This document shows, one piece after another, positions 7,201 through 11,902 of a DNA stretch of 11,902 nt. This DNA is from CANLWN01 sp039815505. Lineage in GTDB: Bacteria; Bacteroidota; Bacteroidia; Flavobacteriales; Flavobacteriaceae. Position 1 is the stretch's first letter. Each line of letters starts with the position of its first letter. The notes under the pieces are model-generated. The model saw only the letters and a program-made list of their open reading frames with translations. It made no database searches and was not told where the DNA came from. The position numbers and the translations under genes are program-made. The stretch covers positions 1-11,902 of the forward strand of contig JBCBZE010000072.1 in NCBI GenBank assembly GCA_039815505.1, given 5' to 3'.

Positions 7201-10200
7201 CATTGGATAGGAATGAATTATAACCGGAAAAGCTGTAAGTGATGGCGAATCCGCCCAAATCATCTTCGCTGACCGGAAAGGTCAAGGTTTCCGCATCATC
7301 TTTAAGATGAACAATATAGGTGTCTTTTATTTTTCTGTCTTTTTCCAAATAAACGGTAACGAAAAGATTCTTTGAACTGGAAGCCAAGGTCAACACTACT
7401 TCGTCCCCCACCGAGTATTCGTTTTTGTTGGTCTTTATTCGGAAGAACTCTTGGTCTGCCAATTTTTTTTCTTTATCACTGTACAAAGTCGTTTGTTTAA
7501 CTTCTTTAATGATTTGTCCAAATTTATCCTTGGCCTCCACTTCAATTAAATATTTCCCGGAAACCCATTTCTTACTATTCCTCAAGGAAATTTCTGTTGA
7601 CTTTTCTGTATCGAAATCGGTTTGAAGTACCAAAGATCCCTTTTCCCAATTCACCGAATTATCTTCGTTATCATAGGCATCATATGGAAACAGTTCCTTG
7701 AATTTTTCCTTCGTAAAAGACTTATAGTCCGGTGCTTCCCAAGGTCTATTTCTAAGTGTGTATTTAGGGGTCTTCAACTTATAAATTCTTAAAGAGCCCT
7801 TGGCGGGAATAAATTCTCCGTTGAGGTTGGACGTCAAAACTGTAACCGTATTGTCTTTTTTATCCTTGTCCAAGGTTGAATCAATAAAAATATTGACGCT
7901 CAAGGCATGGTATCCTACCCTAACGGTGGTTACAGCGCTATGGGTCTCCCCATTAATATCGGTAACGTCGGCATTGATCTCATAACTAAAAACAGGTAGA
8001 TTTTCTTTTAATGTATTTTTCTCGGGGATGGCCTTAAAATATATTTCATAGTTTCCCGAGGCATCCGTAACCGTTTCACCATATGTGATTTCCTGGGCAG
8101 CATTATTATAATAGGGCCTGCTCCAATAATACCATCTTGGAAAATAGACCGTGCGTTTTACACGGTAGACTACTTTTGCATCTGTAATGGCACTACCGGC
8201 ATAGGCAAAAGCGGCTCCCTTTACAATAACACTATCATTTACTTTATACGTTTCTTTAATGGGTGTAAAGGAGGTTTCAAATTTTGGACGTTTGTATTCT
8301 TCTATCGAAAAGTAGAAATTTTCATTGACCAAGCCGGAAACGGAATATACTTGAATATAAAACTCCCCCGTAAGCCCCGAACTTGGAAGAACAAATTCCC
8401 CGTTGAAAGAGCCAAATTCATTGGTCTCAAAATCTAACTCGGAAACTTTTTGCCCATTTACATCATGTAAACTTGCCAATACATTTTCCTTGGGCAACAC
8501 ATTGGAACTGTTTTTAACAGTTTCCATCAGGATTCCTTTGAAGTATACAATTTGTCCGGGCCTATAAATACTGCGATCTGTAAAAAGAAAACATTTGTTG
8601 GTTACTTGATTTTGATTTTTTTGATTGTACTTACTGTTCAGGTAGTACTCCCCAAAATATGCCTGATCATCCTTATGGTTTACCGTTATATGTACATTGG
8701 TCCATCTCTTATCGGATAAAGGAATTTTTACAAATCCTTTTTTGTCGGAAACCAAAGTCTTTTTTAACATACGGCCATCATAGTTTTTCTGATAAGAGAA
8801 TTGCACATTGGCCTTGGATAGCGGACGACCATTATTGCGGTCTATTACCTGAAAGTATTTGTTTTCAGGGGTGCTTGTCTCGGATATGGCTAAGTTGGTC
8901 ACTTGAATATCACTAAAAGCAAAAGCTCTTTTGGTCTCGTTTTTTGATGTTGCAAGAACAATATAAGATCCAACGTCCAGGGCAGGGAGAAGAATTTCGG
9001 TACTATGGGGTTGGTAATCCTCTTCATTTTTTAAAACGGCGTTCCATTGTTTCGCTAAAACGAGTTTTTTTATAAAGGAAAATTGTTTTTCAGTTTCATA
9101 GATTTCACTTAGTTTTTTAATTTGATTTCTGGAAATTCGATATGCGCTAAGTTGTAAATCCGTATGATTTTTATGCTTCACCAGCAATTTGGAAGGTAGA
9201 TTTGTAGGGATATGCTTTTCAGAGAGGAGCTGTAAATTCTTGCTTAGAATATTGACTTTTAGGGCTTTACATAAAAGAGCGCCTCTGCTTTCCGGATACG
9301 CTTTTACTACAGAACTGCACAACTCCAGGGCATCCTTTTTTTTCCATTGATGTACCTGGTTGGCCTTTGGATTAAATGTATCGCCCCATTGATTATAGAG
9401 CAGCGCAATCTCATAATTGTAAAGTGCGGAAACTTTATTTTTCCGATGCCTGGCGGCAGAGTTCTGCAAGGCTTCGAGATAATACTGGTCCTTATCCTTG
9501 AACACAGCGTTTTGATAGATGAACTTTAAACGTTCAATGTCTACTTCGGCCAATGCTTCCGGAGAAATGTCATTGGAATGGAATCGCAGTAGCTTTTGAT
9601 AGGTTTTAAGAGCTTTTAATTGAAGCGAGGCACTATCTTTTGATGCTAATTTTACGTCTAAAAAAGGTAGTGCCTCGCACAGGAGTTCTGAGTTTTCAAT
9701 TTCAAATTTATAGGAAGGTCTTACAATACTGTTTTCCTTGGTCTTATAGAATTCCAACGCATTATGGGCCAATAGATTAAATAAAGTGGGCCTATACGTT
9801 TCGGAATTTTTTTGGTGGTTGATCAAGGCATCAAACTCAGCAACTCTGATTTTTTGCAACTTTTCGCTATTCCTTAAGGATTTTTCAAAATGAACCCCAA
9901 TTTCTTCGAATAGGGTTGTTAAATCCCATGTTCTAAAATCCAAGGTGTCTATTTTTGTTTCCGTCCTGGTCCTATTATAGAACTGATATCTATTTTGTTG
10001 AAAATATTGCCAGTACAAGTTGGCGAGATAGCCTTCTAGAATGTTTCTGGTAGGAACCACGCTTTTGTTGATTTCAGCTTTGAATTCGGTTATGATCTTT
10101 AACTGGGCGTCCTCCTCCAGGGTCATGGCATATTTGGACATATACAAGAGACTCTTGATAGTTTGCACGGAATTTTTCTCTTTTTTGGCCTTTTCAGAGA

Positions 10201-10354
10201 TAGACTTCACTATTTCAAGCGCAGATTTTGTCAATGCCTGTTGCTCTAGTTTTTCTACGTTTTTCCAAAGTATTTGGTATGTAGTATCGGGCTCTTGGGA
10301 ATTTGCCATATTTGAAAATAACAGTACGGTAATAAGGGTAGCAATATGTTTCAT
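4289..10354 (-). CDS. Secreted alpha-2-macroglobulin family protein with intact thioester
   Basis: Very large envelope protein (2021 residues) of the bacterial alpha-2-macroglobulin family, protease inhibitors that trap attackers after bait cleavage and bind them through a Cys-Gln thioester. A Sec signal peptide (1-19, cleavage ANS|Q) has no lipobox, so it is predicted soluble or otherwise attached, unlike the E. coli lipoprotein YfhM. A helical region (about 20-400) follows, then a carboxypeptidase-regulatory-like beta domain (about 495-575), MG2 with FTDRSIYRPGQ (Tyr597-Gly600), further MG/bait domains to about 1235, the A2M/MG7 block with LPKLQTD...TPEALTQW (Trp1278), the thioester helical domain with YPYDCNEQ (Cys1479, Gln1482), and a C-terminal receptor-binding-like domain (about 1875-2021). 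The ATG at 10354 is preferred to a TTG seven codons upstream because it starts a clean signal peptide. No penicillin-binding protein (PbpC) gene adjoins it, unlike the enterobacterial pair. The reading frame is intact. An aromatic-rich and acidic stretch sits at the bait position. Confidence 0.94.
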   Translation of the reverse strand: MKHIATLITVLLFSNMANSQEPDTTYQILWKNVEKLEQQALTKSALEIVKSISEKAKKEKNSVQTIKSLLYMSKYAMTLEEDAQLKIITEFKAEINKSVVPTRNILEGYLANLYWQYFQQNRYQFYNRTRTETKIDTLDFRTWDLTTLFEEIGVHFEKSLRNSEKLQKIRVAEFDALINHQKNSETYRPTLFNLLAHNALEFYKTKENSIVRPSYKFEIENSELLCEALPFLDVKLASKDSASLQLKALKTYQKLLRFHSNDISPEALAEVDIERLKFIYQNAVFKDKDQYYLEALQNSAARHRKNKVSALYNYEIALLYNQWGDTFNPKANQVHQWKKKDALELCSSVVKAYPESRGALLCKALKVNILSKNLQLLSEKHIPTNLPSKLLVKHKNHTDLQLSAYRISRNQIKKLSEIYETEKQFSFIKKLVLAKQWNAVLKNEEDYQPHSTEILLPALDVGSYIVLATSKNETKRAFAFSDIQVTNLAISETSTPENKYFQVIDRNNGRPLSKANVQFSYQKNYDGRMLKKTLVSDKKGFVKIPLSDKRWTNVHITVNHKDDQAYFGEYYLNSKYNQKNQNQVTNKCFLFTDRSIYRPGQIVYFKGILMETVKNSSNVLPKENVLASLHDVNGQKVSELDFETNEFGSFNGEFVLPSSGLTGEFYIQVYSVSGLVNENFYFSIEEYKRPKFETSFTPIKETYKVNDSVIVKGAAFAYAGSAITDAKVVYRVKRTVYFPRWYYWSRPYYNNAAQEITYGETVTDASGNYEIYFKAIPEKNTLKENLPVFSYEINADVTDINGETHSAVTTVRVGYHALSVNIFIDSTLDKDKKDNTVTVLTSNLNGEFIPAKGSLRIYKLKTPKYTLRNRPWEAPDYKSFTKEKFKELFPYDAYDNEDNSVNWEKGSLVLQTDFDTEKSTEISLRNSKKWVSGKYLIEVEAKDKFGQIIKEVKQTTLYSDKEKKLADQEFFRIKTNKNEYSVGDEVVLTLASSSKNLFVTVYLEKDRKIKDTYIVHLKDDAETLTFPVSEDDLGGFAITYSFSGYNSFLSNALNVYVPYPKTDLEIETIHFRDKLKPGTSETWTFKVKGPKGEKVSAELLAGMYDASLDAFKGHNWSFNPLYRSSYYTHMGINGYQSYGIRNFEAYNPIENYTFPQQFYDSFNWFGLNLGYGYRLYQRSEVMKNRVSNQFSMEALDDSSELEEIVVAGAPEGKTVGVPVTENDFNPIAEAEKQGGTNDGQIQIRKNLQETAFFLPKLQTDIEGNISFSFTTPEALTQWKLQVLAHTKDLSSSIITLNTLTQKELMVIPNAPRFLREGDNIVISTKIANLTEEALSGEAKLELIDAISGKDISNTLLSSSSPQEARQRFRVDSLGNTQVSWNMKMPEGLQAVQYKIIAKAGDFSDGEQHVLPVLTNRMLVTETLPMWVKSNQDKNFVLEKLRDNTSSTLKHHKLTLEMTSNPAWYAVQALPYLMEYPYDCNEQIFSRYYANTLASHIANSNPRIQEVFKQWANSDALMSNLEKNQELKSLLIQETPWLRDAQSETEQKKRIALLFNFNKMKQEQATALSKLRNNQMSSGAWAWFAGGRANRFITQHIISGLGHLKHLNVSGQNKDNAQMVKKAMRYLDAEFIKEYEYMKKHATDLNDDHLSYTQIHYLYMRSFFGAIPVSKKVNDIMTYYYGQAKRYWLEKNLYSQGMLALVLHRNKDLVTPNKVMQSLKENSINSDELGMYWKANSSSWHWYQAPIETQALMIEAFGEIENDINTIDNLKIWLLKNKQTNQWKTTKATTDAIYALLLQGNDWLSVADLVDVSIGGKRIEPSKLEHTKLEAGTGYYKTAWTGNEVTSEMAQISIRKKGEGIAWGALYWQYFEDLDKISPAETPLQLKKKLFLKKNTDTGEEISEVTEKTRLKVGDLVRVRIELKADRSMEFVHMKDMRASGLEPLNVISRYKWQDGLGYYESTKDASTNFFFDYLPKGIYVFEYDLRVNNAGDFSNGITTIQSMYAPEFSSHSKGIRIAVKG

Positions 10355-10372
10355 CAGATTAAATTTACTGAA

Positions 10373-10404
10373 CAAATATGTATCTTATTCTATAGGATGA
10401 CAAT
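10373..10404 (-). promoter_or_regulatory. Candidate macroglobulin promoter, Bacteroidota type
   Basis: On the minus strand, CATATTTG (10380-10373) matches TAnnTTTG with one mismatch. ATTG (10404-10401) lies 20 bases upstream, within the 17-23 base spacing of Bacteroidota -33/-7 promoters. Transcription would start about 15 bases before the ATG at 10354. The -33 element touches the first copy of the direct repeat at 10404-10442. Confidence 0.45.
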
Positions 10405-10453
10405 TATAAATTAGGGAACTGCTCTTATAAATGAGGGAAACTCCTTATTAGGG
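10404..10453. repeat. Direct repeat with 21-base period in the divergent promoter region
   Basis: TTATAAATTAGGGAACT (10404-10420) and TTATAAATGAGGGAAACT (10425-10442) differ by one substitution and one inserted A. A shortened third copy, TTATTAGGG, is at 10445-10453. The 5' ends are 21 bases apart, i.e. two helical turns, and the array begins at the -33 position of the macroglobulin promoter. This is the expected layout for an activator binding tandem half-sites on one face of DNA. It lies about 90-135 bases upstream of the TPR gene and could serve either gene. Confidence 0.65.
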
Positions 10454-10539
10454 TGAATTCAAAAAGAGTCTCAAATACTGGTTTCGTTAAGGATTCGGAT
10501 ATCGTTGCGACCAAAAACCAAAACAAATCTTGAGGGACA

Positions 10540-11418
10540 ATGAGATATGTAATTTTTTTAACCGTCTTTTTTTTATGCTTTGCGGCAAGTGCGCAGGATG
10601 AGGTTCTACACGAGGCAGAACGCTACATCGCTGCAAGGAAGTATAGTTCTGCGGAAAAAATATTACAAGAAAGCCTTAAGGTATATTCTTCTCCAGAATT
10701 AAAGGACAAGCTGGGCGAAGCATATAGTTTTCAAGAAAAGTGGGATCAGGCCATTGACGTATATGAAGAGCTTACGGATATCCATCCTAAGAATGCCGAG
10801 TACCAATTTAAGTATGGTGGGGTGCTGGCGAGAAAGGCGCAAAACAGCAATAAACTAAAAGCTTTAATGCTGATAGGAAAGATTAAGAATGGATTTATGA
10901 AGGCAGCGGAACTAGACCCGAAACATATTGAGGCAAGATGGGGGTTGGTAGATCTATATGTCTCCTTGCCGGGTATCGTAGGTGGTAGTACGTCCAAAGC
11001 CTTTAAATACGCAAAGGAACTCAAATCCATATCGGCCATTGAGGGATATCTAGCCTTGGGCTACGTATATGAGTATGATGATGAACCCCAACAGGCCGAA
11101 GAAAATTATATGAAAGCATTGAACTATGTAGATGGATTGGAAGAGGTTACCCGCAACCAATTGAATTACCAAATTGGAAAAATTTGTGGAGATTATGGAC
11201 GCTATTTAGACAGGGGGATCAAGCATATGGATACCTATATCAATAATTATACGGTTAAGGACGGGGTGCCCATAGATTGGGCGTATTATAGAATGGCTCG
11301 GCTATATCGGCATAAGGAAAATAAGCGGGAAGCTAATGTATGGATTAAAAAAGCCCTTGCGAAAAGACCGGATTTTAAGCAGGCCCTAGAGGAACAAACT
11401 CGGATCAAGGCTTTATAG
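10540..11418 (+). CDS. Secreted tetratricopeptide-repeat protein
   Basis: Periplasmic or envelope TPR protein of 292 residues and unknown partner. A Sec signal peptide (MRYVIFLTVFFLCFAASA, cleavage before Gln19) is followed by TPR-type helix pairs: about 22-82 (YSSAEKILQESL, KLGEAYSFQEKWDQAIDVYEEL), 84-126 (AEYQFKYGGVLARKA ... GFMKAAELDP), 130-162, 168-197 (EGYLALGYVYEYDDEPQQAEENYMKAL) and 245-287 (WAYYRMARLYRHKENKREANVWIKKAL). Between repeats, VSLPGIVGGSTSKA (141-154) resembles a conserved turn seen in one group of bacterial TPR proteins. Cys13 lies in the signal peptide but FFLC is not a lipobox. The ATG at 10540 starts the signal peptide. It is divergent from the macroglobulin gene across 185 bases; a weak TATCGTTG at 10500-10507 could be its -7 element. 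TPR proteins usually act as scaffolds, so a shared envelope role with the macroglobulin is only a guess. Confidence 0.88.
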   Translation: MRYVIFLTVFFLCFAASAQDEVLHEAERYIAARKYSSAEKILQESLKVYSSPELKDKLGEAYSFQEKWDQAIDVYEELTDIHPKNAEYQFKYGGVLARKAQNSNKLKALMLIGKIKNGFMKAAELDPKHIEARWGLVDLYVSLPGIVGGSTSKAFKYAKELKSISAIEGYLALGYVYEYDDEPQQAEENYMKALNYVDGLEEVTRNQLNYQIGKICGDYGRYLDRGIKHMDTYINNYTVKDGVPIDWAYYRMARLYRHKENKREANVWIKKALAKRPDFKQALEEQTRIKAL

Positions 11419-11419
11419 C

Positions 11420-11902
11420 TTAAAGGGATTTCAATAACCCGCCATCTATGGGAATATTGGTCCCGGTAATATAGGCAGCTTGTTCCGATGCTAAAAAGGT
11501 TGCCAAATACCCGTATTCCTTGGGGTCTCCAATTCGCTTCAATGGGACTCTTGCCTCCATATCCGCCCTAACTTCATCGATAGGAATTCCCAGTTGTTCG
11601 GCCTTGGTTTTGTTAAGTTGCGCAATACGTTCGGTATCAAAATAACCGGTTAAGATATTGTTTACCGTTATTCCATAGGCGCCGACATCCGTTGCCAAGG
11701 TTTTGGCCCAGGTCACCAGGGCTGCACGGATACTATTTGATAATGCCAAATACGTCAAAGGTTCCTTGACCGAAATGGATGCTACATTGATGATACGACC
11801 ATAATGCTGTTTCATCATGTGCTTAAGGGCAAGTTCCGTGGTAAAGACCACACTTTTGAAGAGTAGGTCAAAGGCTTCTTGATAATCGTCCGTACTTTTT
11901 TG
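11420..11902 (-). CDS. Short-chain dehydrogenase/reductase family protein, N-terminus outside the window
   Basis: C-terminal 160 residues of an SDR protein. The frame stays open to the last base of the window (begins QKSTDDYQEAFDLLFKSVVF), so the gene continues beyond it and the GTG at 11851 is not the start. Visible SDR features: an LLFKSVVFTTELALKHMMKQ helix, GRIINVASIS with the catalytic-type Ser, GITVNNILTGYFDTER after the active-site helix, the RIGDPKEYGYLATFLASE block, and the C-terminal ITGTNIPIDGGLLKSL. The missing part should hold the TGxxxGIG cofactor site. At the active site the usual YxxSK is replaced by LALSN (11735-11749): Leu at the Tyr position, with a Tyr one residue earlier, and Asn at the Lys position. 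I recall this SNxxRA form from a divergent SDR subgroup labelled 3-oxoacyl-ACP reductase-like; its substrate is unknown. The stop lies one base from the convergent TPR stop. Confidence 0.88.
   Translation of the reverse strand, partial: QKSTDDYQEAFDLLFKSVVFTTELALKHMMKQHYGRIINVASISVKEPLTYLALSNSIRAALVTWAKTLATDVGAYGITVNNILTGYFDTERIAQLNKTKAEQLGIPIDEVRADMEARVPLKRIGDPKEYGYLATFLASEQAAYITGTNIPIDGGLLKSL

Noticed and set aside
10355..10375. TTG start adding seven residues to the macroglobulin
   Set aside because: The ATG at 10354 starts a standard Sec signal peptide, and the extension would overlap the candidate -7 element.
11420..11851. GTG at 11851 as the start of a short 143-residue SDR protein
   Set aside because: The frame is open through to the window edge with SDR-like sequence (LLFKSVVF), so the gene is cut by the window, not truncated.

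Overview
This AT-rich window looks like ordinary chromosome from a Bacteroidota member, most likely a marine-type Flavobacteriaceae. The evidence is an Obg GTPase whose G4 motif reads SKSD (the form I recall from this phylum), a very large secreted alpha-2-macroglobulin with a CNEQ thioester, a LytS/LytTR two-component pair, and candidate promoters that fit the Bacteroidota TAnnTTTG/TTG pattern rather than the sigma70 consensus. There is no transposase, integrase, tRNA, rRNA, CRISPR array or phage gene.

Layout. Bases 2-1003 (+) encode the ribosome-associated GTPase Obg, complete from its ATG. Bases 1061-1588 (+) encode a small DUF4136-type lipoprotein. A 400-base gap (1589-1988) follows. It has no normal gene, but it holds a 17-codon hydrophobic ORF that may be the decayed start of a secreted-protein gene, a perfect 6+1+6 palindrome, and several short direct repeats. 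Bases 1989-3772 (+) are a two-gene operon with an ATGA overlap: a four-helix LytS-family sensor kinase and its LytTR response regulator. A strong hairpin at 3788-3817, with a T-run on each side, ends this operon and also the convergent gene.

On the minus strand lie a DoxX-family four-helix membrane protein (3838-4215) and, upstream of it, a 2021-residue alpha-2-macroglobulin-family protein (4289-10354) that takes up half of the window. The 73 bases between them contain two separate perfect inverted repeats. A 185-base divergent intergenic region (10355-10539) separates the macroglobulin from a secreted TPR protein (10540-11418, +). It carries a candidate macroglobulin promoter and, directly upstream of it, a near-perfect direct repeat with a 21-base period. 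Last is the C-terminal part of a short-chain dehydrogenase (11420-11902, -), which runs off the window edge and is separated from the TPR gene by one base.

How the genes may work together. The macroglobulin should act in the periplasm or at the envelope as a protease trap and covalent binder. The TPR, DUF4136 and DoxX proteins are also envelope proteins of unknown role. The LytS/LytTR pair could regulate envelope genes, but nothing in the sequence proves that it controls these neighbours. The most distinctive signals are non-coding: the 21-base-period repeat beside the macroglobulin promoter, the inverted repeats before doxX, and the repeat-rich gap before the kinase. Within proteins, the bait-position segment of the macroglobulin (aromatic-rich, with an LEEIVVAG motif like the one near TonB-receptor plugs) and the non-canonical SDR active site deserve a second look. 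I see no clear new defence or mobile system.
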